Positions 40,961-51,141 are shown, counted from the first letter of the stretch. The stretch: DNA of 64,000 nucleotides from Sphingobacterium psychroaquaticum (GCF_900177625.1 NZ_FXAU01000004.1:248001-312000); one strand, 5' to 3'. Program-made: numbers and translations. Notes: generated by a model from the sequence alone, not told the origin.

Positions 40961-41027
40961 CTTGTGCTACAGTGAGCACAGGAAATAGCATAACAGTTAG
41001 TAAGAATAAAACCCAATTTCTACACAT
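40961..41027 (-). pseudogene. 5' fragment of the disrupted TlpA gene (signal peptide codons)
   Basis: The ATG at 41027 lies 6 bp after the stop codon of the upstream TlpA gene. Twenty-two codons encode a signal peptide (MCRNWVLFLL then ...FPVLTVAQ) before the phage end; a stop TAG arises two codons on, in phage DNA. Joining to 5888 through the duplicated CTTGT gives LTVAQ-GDSVTVSG in frame. The 5-bp duplication copy is 40961-40965. Confidence 0.88.
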
Positions 41028-41033
41028 AACAAC

Positions 41034-42413
41034 CTATTTATCGGCCAGAACCTTTTCGAGCAATTTTTTAAGCTCCGGATTTGACGGCCGCGGGGAGTCA
41101 ATCGTCACAACTCGACCTTCCCGATCAAAGACCATAAAACGTGGAATTCCTTTAATTTTATAGTAGTTGGCAAAATCACCCCATCCGGAAGCAAAAAGCT
41201 GTAATCCACCCAGATTTTCATCTTTAATCATCTTCAACCATTTTTCTTTATCCTTCGCCTCATCGACCGATATACTCACCACCTCAACGTCCGTGCCGTG
41301 CATTTCTTCCTCTAGTTTCTTCAAATGTGGAATTTCAGCTTTGCAGGGACCACACCATGTCGCCCAAACATCGATAAGGACTACTTTCCCTTTTAGATCA
41401 CTAAACTGAACGGTCTTACCGTTTTTATCTGGAAATGCAAAGTTTAATCCTTGATCACCCGTCTTCAACTGCGCCATTTCATTCATAATAGACATCGCCT
41501 TTGCTTTTTGTGCTGGCGTTAAGATATAGCCATTGTAAAGATCTGCAGCTTCTTTATAGGCCTTGTAATCCTTCTGTCTTGCCAAATAAGTCAGAACAAG
41601 ATCTCCTTTCAAGGTATCATTTTGTAAAAAATTGAGATCATTCTTTAATCCAGCAACTCCCGGTACATACGCTAATTTCTCCAGACGTCGTGTAACAGAT
41701 GATACGCCTCCTAAAGTGCGATTTCCCCAAGGCAACTGATAAACCAGAGACGCATTGCTAGAAAAATCTACTATGGAGAGGCTGTTATAATAATCAGAAT
41801 ACTCCTCAATTGACGGGTGAGCCGATCGTGGTGTATTCAAAAAATTAGTAGCATTAGCCGCTAAATCCCACTTAACATACGTTCCAAAGATATTATCAAA
41901 CTTTTTGTTACCTGTTTTATTGCTATTGATAAAAGCTCCAGTTTGCTTACTCACTGTTTCTAGCACAGGAAAGAAATCTACAAAGGTACTTTGAACGCGT
42001 TGCCAGTTAAAAGCTTTTTGGTAAACGTCGTTGACCGTACTACTCCATTTTGACAACGTTACATTTTCCTTACTGTTATTCTTTCCAACCAATTCATATC
42101 CTGCGGCTGTTAAATTGACCTCCAATTGGTCGCCAGGTTTAAAATAAAACGTCGCATTGTCTGTTTGGCTACCTGGCGCACCCGTACCAATGGCATAGAA
42201 TCCTTCATAGGGTGCATAAAAGTTAAATCCAAATTTTTTACCTTCCTGCGGAACAGAACTGGCAATTTCAACCATATCTCCCTCGACAACTTTATAAAGC
42301 TTTACGGTTCTGGAAAACTCTTGGTCCAGCGTTCCTTTAATGGTCACAGGATTTTGGGCGTAGAGCCCAAATCCTGTCAATGCTGTTAATGCTAATGTTA
42401 AAAATGATTTCAT
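41034..42413 (-). CDS. TlpA-family thiol-disulfide oxidoreductase (first of the locus)
   Basis: The 459-aa exported protein has a signal peptide MKSFLTLALTALTGFGLYAQ, a DUF4369-like beta domain, a helical linker and a C-terminal thioredoxin domain with WATWCGPCKAEIPHLK near residue 355 and a cis-proline KGIPRFMVF. It is a paralogue of the gene at 644-1999. It is the last intact gene of the SusC/SusD operon before the prophage. A periplasmic disulfide reductase role is known for the family; the substrate is unknown. Confidence 0.88.
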   Translation of the reverse strand: MKSFLTLALTALTGFGLYAQNPVTIKGTLDQEFSRTVKLYKVVEGDMVEIASSVPQEGKKFGFNFYAPYEGFYAIGTGAPGSQTDNATFYFKPGDQLEVNLTAAGYELVGKNNSKENVTLSKWSSTVNDVYQKAFNWQRVQSTFVDFFPVLETVSKQTGAFINSNKTGNKKFDNIFGTYVKWDLAANATNFLNTPRSAHPSIEEYSDYYNSLSIVDFSSNASLVYQLPWGNRTLGGVSSVTRRLEKLAYVPGVAGLKNDLNFLQNDTLKGDLVLTYLARQKDYKAYKEAADLYNGYILTPAQKAKAMSIMNEMAQLKTGDQGLNFAFPDKNGKTVQFSDLKGKVVLIDVWATWCGPCKAEIPHLKKLEEEMHGTDVEVVSISVDEAKDKEKWLKMIKDENLGGLQLFASGWGDFANYYKIKGIPRFMVFDREGRVVTIDSPRPSNPELKKLLEKVLADK

Positions 42414-42434
42414 ATAAATTAGTTATAGCTTTCG

Positions 42435-43997
42435 TTAGTAAGAACTTGGATAGGTATACTCGCTCACAGACGGTGCGATATAAATTATGCTATTTGCATT
42501 TCCCTTACCAGTTATGGTCTGTACGGGTGTTGCTTCCAGATTGCCGGACACTTTATTAAACATCCGAATTTTGTATTCACTACCGGATTTTGTACCCACA
42601 ATGATATAATTAAAACTGTATCCCGGACTTGCACTCTCCGTATATTTCAGGTGTTTGATAAATGTAACCACTTCTGAACCTGGAATTGCATACTGCAATT
42701 GCTCAAAGCCATTACTCAAGTTGCGACTATACACCTCATTGTTATTCACAAAGTAGAGGAGATTTTCATCTTCAACCAACAACGTATAGTGACTTGCATC
42801 ATACAATTTAGAAGACGGGTTAATCACCTCCGGTGTAACGGTCAGCACAAATTTATCCTTCACTAAGTAACACAATCTCTTCACGGCAGGATCCGTCTTA
42901 TCTTGCAAGATAGCGTATCCGATATAGCGGGAGTAGTAATCAGGGGCAGGTAAATAAACGCTACTTTTATACCCTAGAAACAAGGCAGTATGGTTATTAT
43001 TTTTAGTTTTCAATGTATTGGTTGCTGCATCCGTATAAACCGTGAAAACTGAACCACTACCATTGCCAAGTGTTACAAAAGATCCACTTGTATTATCAAA
43101 TAAAATAGGATCGGTTCCAGCGCTGGAGAACATATATTTCGACAATGCGTATGGACTGTTTGTGCCATCCATCATAATTCTATTTCCAAATAATCCAGAG
43201 TTTGCACTCATCGCGTAAATATTAAACAATTGATTATCATTTAAAATATAGGTAGCGGCAGAGCCATTAAAAACAGCAGCTGCACCGTTCACAGGACGCG
43301 CTCCACCTAGAAAAATATCTTCCCTATTCCGGATATACTTCATCGTATTGATACCAATGGCTTGAATATCTTTACTGGTAGAAGCAAAGAGTGTTCGGGT
43401 ATTCGCAAAAACATTTGGATTTAGGATATTCGTTTTGTAGTTCGTAGCAAAGCTTAAGAAAACACCAGTACCCTGAATTTTCTGTCCATTAACTTGGCTA
43501 TACACATCCTCCATTTTTCCACTCACTGTATTGTTCTGTGGCGTTAAGTAAAGGTCCAGATCAGAATTTGTTCCATCATCCTTTAAGACATACCACCCAC
43601 GGGTAAACAATGTGCTCACAGTCAATGAAGTCGTTTTATATTGTGTATATCCGGTCTTTTTGTTTCGTGCCATAAAAACCAAAACCCAGCCTTTGGCTTC
43701 CTCTTTTACGAAATAGCTTAAATTTTGTGTTCGGGCGATCGTATCAAGAGGTTCAACTCTACCTTGCACATTGGTTTCATAAATACCCCAACGGTACTCC
43801 AGCTCACCCTCCTTGTTAGATTTTGCCACCGGCGCTATCTTCACTGTATCTTTTTGCGATATGGCATTGTAGCTTGTTTCAATACCAGAAATCTCAATAA
43901 ACTCGCCGTCACCGTAATCATAATTTCCCTTATCTTTTGCGCAAGAAAAGGCCATCAATAGAAGCAGGACAGCTGCGTAGTAATATAATTTTCTCAT
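42435..43997 (-). CDS. PKD-like family lipoprotein of a SusCD operon
   Basis: The protein is 520 aa from MRKLYYYAAVLLLLMAFSC. The ATG three codons earlier overlaps the previous stop, but this one gives a normal lipobox, AFSC. The N-terminal region (YGDGEFIEISGIETSY, RWGIYETNVQGR) resembles PKD-like lipoproteins of Bacteroidota, with a beta-propeller-like C-terminal part. Proteins of this kind are surface lipoproteins that accompany SusC/SusD and DUF4843 genes. Confidence 0.75.
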   Translation of the reverse strand: MRKLYYYAAVLLLLMAFSCAKDKGNYDYGDGEFIEISGIETSYNAISQKDTVKIAPVAKSNKEGELEYRWGIYETNVQGRVEPLDTIARTQNLSYFVKEEAKGWVLVFMARNKKTGYTQYKTTSLTVSTLFTRGWYVLKDDGTNSDLDLYLTPQNNTVSGKMEDVYSQVNGQKIQGTGVFLSFATNYKTNILNPNVFANTRTLFASTSKDIQAIGINTMKYIRNREDIFLGGARPVNGAAAVFNGSAATYILNDNQLFNIYAMSANSGLFGNRIMMDGTNSPYALSKYMFSSAGTDPILFDNTSGSFVTLGNGSGSVFTVYTDAATNTLKTKNNNHTALFLGYKSSVYLPAPDYYSRYIGYAILQDKTDPAVKRLCYLVKDKFVLTVTPEVINPSSKLYDASHYTLLVEDENLLYFVNNNEVYSRNLSNGFEQLQYAIPGSEVVTFIKHLKYTESASPGYSFNYIIVGTKSGSEYKIRMFNKVSGNLEATPVQTITGKGNANSIIYIAPSVSEYTYPSSY

Positions 43998-44005
43998 GTT
44001 GATCA

Positions 44006-44779
44006 TTAATTAGGGAATGAAACTAACTCATTGTTTTCATCACGCATTGGTGCATCTGGATGCTTTTTGTTGTAGTCAATCAACGCCTCCCCCATTACAG
44101 ACTTATAGTAAGTAATTTGGTCAGATGGGATAGTCGCTATAAAATTTTGATCCCATTTTTCGCCGGTTGTCTCAATCATAAAAGCATGTTTGCGAACACT
44201 ATAGTTTCCAAAATAATACTGAGAAAAAGAAGCCGTCCATGCATTGGGCTTACTCAAGCGGTCCGTAAACTGAAGTTTACGCCACACCTTTGTTGGCTCA
44301 CCTTTATCAAAATTTTCATTGGCGACAATCTCGAAACCAAGATTGACAGTTTTACTCTTGAGTTCACTGTCACGCAGTACAACAATGGGCACACGAGCAT
44401 GTACGGAATCACTCTTAATTACATACAATGGAACAACAGCTGCATCGTCAAAAGCCACATAATGCTTGCCTGGAATGGCGTTTTCTACGCCCGGTAACTG
44501 TATTTGTTTCAACTTATAAGCGCGATCATTCTTTCTCACTTCGCCCAAAGTAAAAATGTCGAAATAAATGGTATCCCGCACAACATCAGCCGCTTCATAA
44601 TAAAAGGTCTCTGCCTTCAAAGAATCGGTGTATGGATTGACGTTCACCAACGACGTTATTGGCGGACCAAATTGAATACGTGGAATATCATCGAAAATAT
44701 AATACTGATCCTTTTTACAGCTGTATGATACCAACAATACCAACGCTGTAATTATATATAAATAGGTATACTTTTTCAT
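44006..44779 (-). CDS. DUF4843 domain lipoprotein
   Basis: The 257-aa protein has a lipoprotein signal (LLVSYSC). The body is beta-rich with the DUF4843 pattern (DTIYFDIFTLGEVRKNDRAY and FEIVANENFDKG). DUF4843 proteins are found next to SusD in Sphingobacteriaceae and Bacteroidales. The gene is linked to SusD (6-bp gap) and overlaps the following gene by TAATG. Role in ligand binding is inferred from context. Confidence 0.8.
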   Translation of the reverse strand: MKKYTYLYIITALVLLVSYSCKKDQYYIFDDIPRIQFGPPITSLVNVNPYTDSLKAETFYYEAADVVRDTIYFDIFTLGEVRKNDRAYKLKQIQLPGVENAIPGKHYVAFDDAAVVPLYVIKSDSVHARVPIVVLRDSELKSKTVNLGFEIVANENFDKGEPTKVWRKLQFTDRLSKPNAWTASFSQYYFGNYSVRKHAFMIETTGEKWDQNFIATIPSDQITYYKSVMGEALIDYNKKHPDAPMRDENNELVSFPN

Positions 44780-44785
44780 GATTCA

Positions 44786-46246
44786 TTAATTAATGGTCTC
44801 AACAGTCGGCATCGGTAATAGATAGTTAACAACAGCCGCAGCAGGCACAAATAACACTTGTGCTTTCGGTGCGTTCAGTCGTTTATACGCATAGAAGGCT
44901 TGTCCTTCTGCGTAGAACTCTTTGCGATACTCCTTAATAACCTCCAAAACCAAAGAAGGGTAATCTTGCGGATTTGCTATATTGGATATATTGCGTGCTG
45001 TGCGAAAAGTTTTCAAATAGTTCACACCTTCAGCAAAAGGCGCTGTCTCAGCAAGGATAAGATACATCTCACTCGTGCGCAATAAGGGCATCTGCTTATA
45101 ATCGGTCGCATTGGTCACATTATCCGCCGTTACCCAATACTTTCTAATCACATTATTTGTGGATCCATTCGCTAACGTAATAATATTCCACAGGGATGAT
45201 TCACGAAAATCTGTTCCCGTATTGCCGTACAGTTGATTGCGGATCGTTGTTGCTGAGGTTCCCTTCTTATAGGTAGCATTACCAAAGTTACCTGTATACG
45301 ATTTCGCCATATCAAAAGCATAGAGACCCAGCAGGTGTTCCGTGGTTAAGATATAATTAGTAGCTGAATACTCCGTTCCTGTGGCCAGTTTAAACTTTTG
45401 CGAACCGTCCGCATTCTTCGCTTCCACCACCTCTTTCGCCGCAACATAAGCTGCTTCTTTGTTTCCATACCATAAGTTCGCCCGGGCTTCAAGCGCTCTT
45501 ATTGCATAATAGTTCATCCGCATATTGCGGTATGCAAAAAATGTATCTGTTGGCCTAAAACCACTACCTGTACCACTGGTAATCGGACTCCGTACCTCGG
45601 CCATCGAGTAGGTGAGCAGCGGATCCACCGCTTTAATAAGCTCAGCGGCTTCTTTAATATCCGCCAACACTTTCATTTTAAAGGCATCGTAAGAAATATG
45701 CGCATTAATCTCCCGGTCAAAGTTTGTGACATAAGCCAGCTTATTTCCTTTGGTTGGATCCTCAGGAACCGGACCATAGAGACGCATAAGATCGAAATGG
45801 ATATAGGCTCGCATAGCCAAACACTCTGCTTTAATGAGCTCATATAGGCCTGAAGTAATGAGTACCGACTTATTAGTTTCCAGGTTCTGAAGAATTGCAT
45901 TTGCATGTGCAATAGTTGAGTACTGTCGCTCAAAAATGCGATTGAATCTATTAATGACGCGATCATCTCCGTAGTTAAACAATCCTAACTGCTGGTCTGC
46001 TGTATTTGTGGTGACATCCCAGCTGGAAATTAGCGACTCGATGGTACCATAAGCAAGCTCCTTTCCATAAGTATCTAAGGTTTTTGCTGAAATATAAACA
46101 CCGGTAAGGGCGTCTTTAAATCCCTGTTCAGTACTAAATTGTTCCTTTTCCGGAATTTGCGTTTTTGGCATTACATCGAGGTATTTTTCACAAGAGGTAA
46201 AAAATAAAGCGCCAACCAAAAATGATATTACTAGATAATTTTTCAT
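44786..46246 (-). CDS. SusD/RagB-like outer-membrane nutrient-binding lipoprotein
   Basis: This 486-aa lipoprotein (ALFFTSCEKYLDVMPKTQ) has the typical SusD start of a lipobox followed by C-x-x-Y/F-L-D. TPR-like helices follow (LIKAECLAMRAYIHFDLMRLYG is the most conserved SusD signature). The C-terminal RRKEF-type motif appears as VIKEYRKEFYAEGQAFYAYKRL. It covers the SusC channel and captures substrate at the cell surface. It lies 9 bp after the SusC stop. Confidence 0.92.
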   Translation of the reverse strand: MKNYLVISFLVGALFFTSCEKYLDVMPKTQIPEKEQFSTEQGFKDALTGVYISAKTLDTYGKELAYGTIESLISSWDVTTNTADQQLGLFNYGDDRVINRFNRIFERQYSTIAHANAILQNLETNKSVLITSGLYELIKAECLAMRAYIHFDLMRLYGPVPEDPTKGNKLAYVTNFDREINAHISYDAFKMKVLADIKEAAELIKAVDPLLTYSMAEVRSPITSGTGSGFRPTDTFFAYRNMRMNYYAIRALEARANLWYGNKEAAYVAAKEVVEAKNADGSQKFKLATGTEYSATNYILTTEHLLGLYAFDMAKSYTGNFGNATYKKGTSATTIRNQLYGNTGTDFRESSLWNIITLANGSTNNVIRKYWVTADNVTNATDYKQMPLLRTSEMYLILAETAPFAEGVNYLKTFRTARNISNIANPQDYPSLVLEVIKEYRKEFYAEGQAFYAYKRLNAPKAQVLFVPAAAVVNYLLPMPTVETIN

Positions 46247-46255
46247 GTTTCTTGC

Positions 46256-49200
46256 TTAAAAAGTTGCATTAATACTGAAGGTAAACTGTCTGGAGAAGGG
46301 GTAACTTGTACCACGTTCCTGACGAATGCTGGACAACACAAAAGGGTCTGTCATATCGAAACCTACGTTTACGTTTTCAAAGCCAATCTGCTTCACCCAT
46401 TTCGAATAACGGAAGTCATACTGGAAGTTAAAACTGCGCGCATAAATGGTCTTTTCATCCTGTACAAAACGTGAGGTCTTATACGTTGGTGTTGTGTTTA
46501 ATAATCCCTTGAATGGTGCGTAATCTCCTGGCACTTGCCATCTGCCTGTAAATACGCGTTCATCCACGTTATATTGGAAGGAACTCATCTCAACACGGTC
46601 TACCAGTGTTCTGTTATAAGCCTGTCCGCCGAACTTGTATCCCATTGCCGCGTTAAAGGTGAATCCTTTATAGCGTACCATCGTATTGAAACTACCCCAC
46701 AATTTCGGGTCCGTATTCCCTACAGCAGCGACATCTGCGGCGCGCCACGTATAGGTCGGCGTTCCGTCTGCCGACAGGTAAAGCTCTTTCCCGGTACTTG
46801 GATCAATTCCAAGAGAGGGTACTACCCATATTTCATTGCTGGAATAACCTTCGAGATACATTTTACCCGGTGTATTTGGATCATCGCGAAGCACTTTTTG
46901 CGCATCCTTTAACGCCTGTGAAGTTTCCAGTACTCTGTTTTTATTATGGAAGACTGTTCCCGAAATTGCCCAAGTAACATTCTGGGGATCTTTCATTAAA
47001 TAAACCGTTGCATACAACTCAAATCCTTTGTTTCGCAACTTTCCGATATTCGCTGTATAGAAAGAGAATCCGTTTGACGCTGGCGTGGTTATGGATGACA
47101 CTAAATCCTTAGTATCCTCCATATAATAGTTTGCTTGTAGGAGAACATACTTATTAAACAAGTCTATATCAGCTCCCACATTATACTTCAAAACCTGTTG
47201 CCACTTTAGATCCGGATTTCCAATTCCCATCAAATACGAACCATTCCAGTTGTAGTACCGATCGGACGTATAGTATGCATAGGTCGTCATCGCCTGATAG
47301 GTATTAAATTTCGTAGAGCCGGATGTTCCCAACGATCCCCGTAATTTGAATCGATCCACAACACCTCCTTTTTGGAAAAAGGACTCTTCATGTAGATTCC
47401 ACCCTAAACCCAGTGACCAGAATGGTGCAAAGCGTTTTTCCGAACCAAATTGTGAGGAACCATCCATACGAAAAGTACCATCCACAAAGTAGCGATTATC
47501 GTAGTTATAATTGGCATTCCCGACAAAGCCGACAGTGCGATAGAAATACTCTCCACCGTTCGGTTTGCCGTCCTTCTCATACTGCAACGCCATAGATGGA
47601 AAATCGAGGTTCGCATTAGGAAAACCCTCTGCCAAGATGGAGATATTAGACGTTTTCTCCTGATAGGTATTTGCCTCAGCACCCACAAAAATCTGATGCT
47701 TTTCCTTAATCCGTTTGTTATAGGACATATTGATTGCCCCTTCGTAGCGCATACCATTATTTATGCCGAGTTCATAATCTCCTTTACGGAATACATCATC
47801 GCCAGTATAATTAGCGAAGGCGGTGTGTTCGGCTGGTCGGAAGGCGTCATTCTGTCTGTCGGATTTGGTGAAGCTGAACTTACCCATCAACCGCAATCCT
47901 TGAGTAAGATTCCACTCAACTGCTGTTTGATTTGTGATATCGGTTTGGTTAGCCTTATTAAAAGTCCGCAGTGTAGCATTATACAACGGGTTGGTTGGCA
48001 ACGTTTGCCAAGCACCGGAATAATCTGTCGTCCCGGGATCTCCCAAAAAACGATTTACATTCCCATCCGCATCGTAAGGGCTCCAATAGGGATTCAGCTT
48101 GACGTAATCCGAAAAGGTGCCATACGGTGAAATCGCGCTTTTAATATTGTTAATATTGAGATAATTCCGAAAGATCAAATCCTTGTAGGCATAGGATAAG
48201 GTGATCGACCCATTTATTGTATTTCTGGACGACCCTTTCATGACTCCTGCTGTATTGTTGTTCTGAATAGCTGCCGCATAGCGAAACTGTCCATCGCCAC
48301 CTTCCAAGCGGAGATTGCTACGTAAAGCATAGGATGTACGAACTGGAATAGCCAACCAATCCGTCTCCACGCCTCTATTTACTTCATCCAACAAGAAATT
48401 GTAATAACGCTTCAGCGGAATATCTGTACTCGCATTGGGAGAATTATACCGACCGGCCAATCGCTCCAGCTCCAATTTATCTTTTGCCTTTAGCAAATTA
48501 TACCCATTCAAATCTGGCGCTTCTACCTTGAGCTCAGAACCGAAACTGATACGGAGCTTACCTGGCTGCGGCAATTTAGTCGTTATTACAATCACCCCAT
48601 TTGCCCCACGGGAACCATATAATGCCGTAGCAGCAGCATCTTTTAAAATGGTGATTGAAGCTACATCATTTTCATTAATATCGATTAATGCTTGGAGACT
48701 AGACTGAAAACCATCCAATACGATCAATGGTGTATTAAGCTGGCTATTGGTTTCACTCTGTATTTCATTCACATTAGGAATACTGGAATTTCCGCGCAGC
48801 TGAACTTCGGGCAATCGGTTTGGATCACTACCAAAAAGGTTGTTATCAATAATATTGAACGAAGGATCAATATTTCTTAATGAAGTTACCAAGTTTCGTG
48901 AACCGTATTGACGCAGCTCCTTGGTGGTTACAGTACGAGAAGCACCTGTAAAGCTCTTATCTTCTTTCTTGAAAATACCGGTGGAAACCACAACTTCTTC
49001 TAGTTCTCCTTGTGCAACAGATAAAGTAACCACCTGAATATCACTAGTACCACGCATCCGTTGCGTAACCGTTTTGTAACCAATCAACTGAAAAACAAAC
49101 TCTTGGTTACTGGCACTTATTGGTAACGTAAACTCTCCACGTTCGTTGGACGCTACACCTTTCTTCGGTTGTCCTCTCAAAGAAACCGTTACCCCTGCTA

Positions 49201-49756
49201 GCGGTTTTCCTTGTTCGTCAACAACCTTACCACGAACATAAGTTTGTTGTAATTCCACGACCTTCTCAAGCCCTCTCATCGGCAATTCCTTCGATTGTTC
49301 TTGTCGAACAAGAGCCTGGCTTTTCTTAATAACGATCGCCTTTCCGAAGTAATCAAATGTAAAATTATTAGTACGTAGCACCTTATTTAGTGCCTGTTCT
49401 AGTGGCATATTCTTTACGTCCACAGTCACACCTTGAATACCGGCGAGATCCGTCTTTTTGTAAAAAAAGGTATAGCCACTCTGTTTCTCAAAGTCCTTCA
49501 GAACAGCTTCCAAACTGGCCTTTTGACGTTTTAATGTCACTTGTTGCGCATAGGTATTCGCATTAACAGACGAAAGCCCTAAGCCCATTAAGAGAGCTAC
49601 AAGGTTGATTTTCATCAAAGTTTTAGGTAGATATCGAGCAAAAAGGAAGCTCTTCTCGAGACTAATAATGTCTGCTTTCCAAGCAGCATGACGGAGATTT
49701 TTATGAGACAGGCTCCCCCGCCCCTTCTGCAAGAACGGATTTAAAAAAAAATTCAT
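46256..49756 (-). CDS. SusC/RagA-like TonB-dependent receptor with STN domain
   Basis: This 1166-aa protein has a signal peptide around residues 48-70 (MKINLVALLMGLGLSSVNAN) within a longer N-terminus, and an STN domain at about residues 75-145 (LEAVLKDFEKQSGYTFFYKK). A CarboxypepD_reg domain (VRGKVVDEQGKPLAGVTVSL) and a plug with DPSFNIIDNN and NDVASITILKDAAATALYGSRGANGVI follow. A beta barrel fills the rest, ending in an aromatic (SINATF). The STN domain relays a signal to the FecR anti-sigma factor encoded upstream. It imports the substrate of the SusD partner, probably a peptide or glycan. Confidence 0.93.
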   Translation of the reverse strand: MNFFLNPFLQKGRGSLSHKNLRHAAWKADIISLEKSFLFARYLPKTLMKINLVALLMGLGLSSVNANTYAQQVTLKRQKASLEAVLKDFEKQSGYTFFYKKTDLAGIQGVTVDVKNMPLEQALNKVLRTNNFTFDYFGKAIVIKKSQALVRQEQSKELPMRGLEKVVELQQTYVRGKVVDEQGKPLAGVTVSLRGQPKKGVASNERGEFTLPISASNQEFVFQLIGYKTVTQRMRGTSDIQVVTLSVAQGELEEVVVSTGIFKKEDKSFTGASRTVTTKELRQYGSRNLVTSLRNIDPSFNIIDNNLFGSDPNRLPEVQLRGNSSIPNVNEIQSETNSQLNTPLIVLDGFQSSLQALIDINENDVASITILKDAAATALYGSRGANGVIVITTKLPQPGKLRISFGSELKVEAPDLNGYNLLKAKDKLELERLAGRYNSPNASTDIPLKRYYNFLLDEVNRGVETDWLAIPVRTSYALRSNLRLEGGDGQFRYAAAIQNNNTAGVMKGSSRNTINGSITLSYAYKDLIFRNYLNINNIKSAISPYGTFSDYVKLNPYWSPYDADGNVNRFLGDPGTTDYSGAWQTLPTNPLYNATLRTFNKANQTDITNQTAVEWNLTQGLRLMGKFSFTKSDRQNDAFRPAEHTAFANYTGDDVFRKGDYELGINNGMRYEGAINMSYNKRIKEKHQIFVGAEANTYQEKTSNISILAEGFPNANLDFPSMALQYEKDGKPNGGEYFYRTVGFVGNANYNYDNRYFVDGTFRMDGSSQFGSEKRFAPFWSLGLGWNLHEESFFQKGGVVDRFKLRGSLGTSGSTKFNTYQAMTTYAYYTSDRYYNWNGSYLMGIGNPDLKWQQVLKYNVGADIDLFNKYVLLQANYYMEDTKDLVSSITTPASNGFSFYTANIGKLRNKGFELYATVYLMKDPQNVTWAISGTVFHNKNRVLETSQALKDAQKVLRDDPNTPGKMYLEGYSSNEIWVVPSLGIDPSTGKELYLSADGTPTYTWRAADVAAVGNTDPKLWGSFNTMVRYKGFTFNAAMGYKFGGQAYNRTLVDRVEMSSFQYNVDERVFTGRWQVPGDYAPFKGLLNTTPTYKTSRFVQDEKTIYARSFNFQYDFRYSKWVKQIGFENVNVGFDMTDPFVLSSIRQERGTSYPFSRQFTFSINATF

Positions 49757-49824
49757 TAAATTCGATGTTTGGTTGTAATGATAAAATTATGATACGTTTG
49801 TTGACTTACAGCCTTAACTACTCG

Positions 49825-49850
49825 TCGGGTCCTGCGTCAACAGGATCCGA
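49825..49850. terminator. Stem-loop between fecR and susC genes
   Basis: TCGGGTCCTG (49825-49834) and CAGGATCCGA (49841-49850) pair with one mismatch around CGTCAA, and a T-run follows on the plus strand only. Between 49757 and 49922 no gene is visible; the sigma-dependent promoter of susC must be here. Confidence 0.45.
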
Positions 49851-49922
49851 TTTTTGTTTCTATAAACATCGATTTAGGTAGAGTTGTATCTGTGTTCCAT
49901 ATGATTCATTGTTAGGTTAATA

Positions 49923-51056
49923 TTAATTAATAAGTAAGTTTATACGTTTATTTGATCCAACTAAAGCCTTTGTTTTCAACTCTGCATAGTTTAACAACTC
50001 TACAAATTGATTCAGAGGTAAGTCCCGTGGAATCTTTCCTTTATATTGCGCTGCTGTACCTTTTCGTTCATACTGCACATCGACATCATACCATCGAGCG
50101 ATTTCCTGTAATACTGCTTCTGTATTTGTTCCGTCAAAACAAAACTGCCCATCGACCCAACTAAGTACATCCGCTACATTCACCACATGCACATCGATTC
50201 CAGAAGCAGTAAACACGGCTTGTTCGCTTGGTTTTAACCGCCTATTTTTAACCGCAAGTTCATTGTGACCACCAACATTGACTGTTCCTTCTACCAGTGT
50301 TGTCTCCGTCTGTTTATCTTCTGTATAACTCTTCACATTAAACGTCGTTCCAAGAACTTGTACTTTCTGTTGTTTCGATTCTACAATAAATCGACTCTTA
50401 GTCGTCGTTTTAGTTACTTGAAAATATGCTTCACCCTCTAATTTCACAATACGATCTCCATCTCCAAATGAAGATGGATAAGTTAATTTCGAATCCGAGT
50501 TCAGCATTACTTTTGTACCATCTGTCAATGTCAATCGATAAGTTGCTCCTTTTGGAACACGTAGGCTATTAATTTGAACTTTTTCCTTTCCACTTTTTGC
50601 ATCCAGATAACGAATCTGTCCTTGTGCATCCTTCGTAATAATTGACTCCCCGATCTGTACCTGTTGATTTGTACGCAATTGATCTAAATCAATCTCTTTG
50701 CCATTGTCTAACAAAATCACAGCACGTTCTTGGGCTGGACCAATTTCTGCCAGCAGGGTATTACTCGCCAACTCCTCCGCACCAAAGTAACGTAGACCGA
50801 AAAAACCAAGTGCAAATACTAGAGTGGCAGCAACAGACCACTGTAAAACATAGCGTTTAATTTTTAATGTACGGTCTCTACGTATCGAACTGAGCAAACG
50901 AATCTTCGCCTTTTTTTCGGTTATAGATAATTGCTCTTCATCCACAATCCCACCCTCCGAAATCAGATCATACCAATTTACAAGGTCACGCTTGTCCGTT
51001 TGTTTAAGATTCAAAAAGTTAGTTAGCTGCTTAAAAAAAAGCTTCGCGTCCTTCAT
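49923..51056 (-). CDS. FecR-family anti-sigma factor
   Basis: The 377-aa protein has an N-terminal cytoplasmic helical part that should bind the sigma factor, one transmembrane helix (WSVAATLVFALGFFGLRYF, residues 89-107), and a periplasmic FecR domain with KLEGEAYFQVTKTTTKSRFIV, VQVLGTTFNVKSYTEDK and a C-terminal STN-contacting region (LSWVDGQFCFDGTNTEAVLQEIARWYDVDV). FecR proteins hold their sigma factor until the loaded SusC receptor signals. The gene follows the sigma gene by 85 bp. Confidence 0.9.
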   Translation of the reverse strand: MKDAKLFFKQLTNFLNLKQTDKRDLVNWYDLISEGGIVDEEQLSITEKKAKIRLLSSIRRDRTLKIKRYVLQWSVAATLVFALGFFGLRYFGAEELASNTLLAEIGPAQERAVILLDNGKEIDLDQLRTNQQVQIGESIITKDAQGQIRYLDAKSGKEKVQINSLRVPKGATYRLTLTDGTKVMLNSDSKLTYPSSFGDGDRIVKLEGEAYFQVTKTTTKSRFIVESKQQKVQVLGTTFNVKSYTEDKQTETTLVEGTVNVGGHNELAVKNRRLKPSEQAVFTASGIDVHVVNVADVLSWVDGQFCFDGTNTEAVLQEIARWYDVDVQYERKGTAAQYKGKIPRDLPLNQFVELLNYAELKTKALVGSNKRINLLIN

Positions 51057-51141
51057 AAAATGGTGTAAATATTAGTATAGTCTCTTACTAAGTAAGTGTA
51101 GAAAAAGTAGAGGAACTTCTACTTGGAAAATGATTTTTTTA

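Noticed and set aside
46535..48880. Plus-strand frames opposite the SusC gene
   Set aside because: Antisense shadows; SusC has complete domain signatures on the minus strand.
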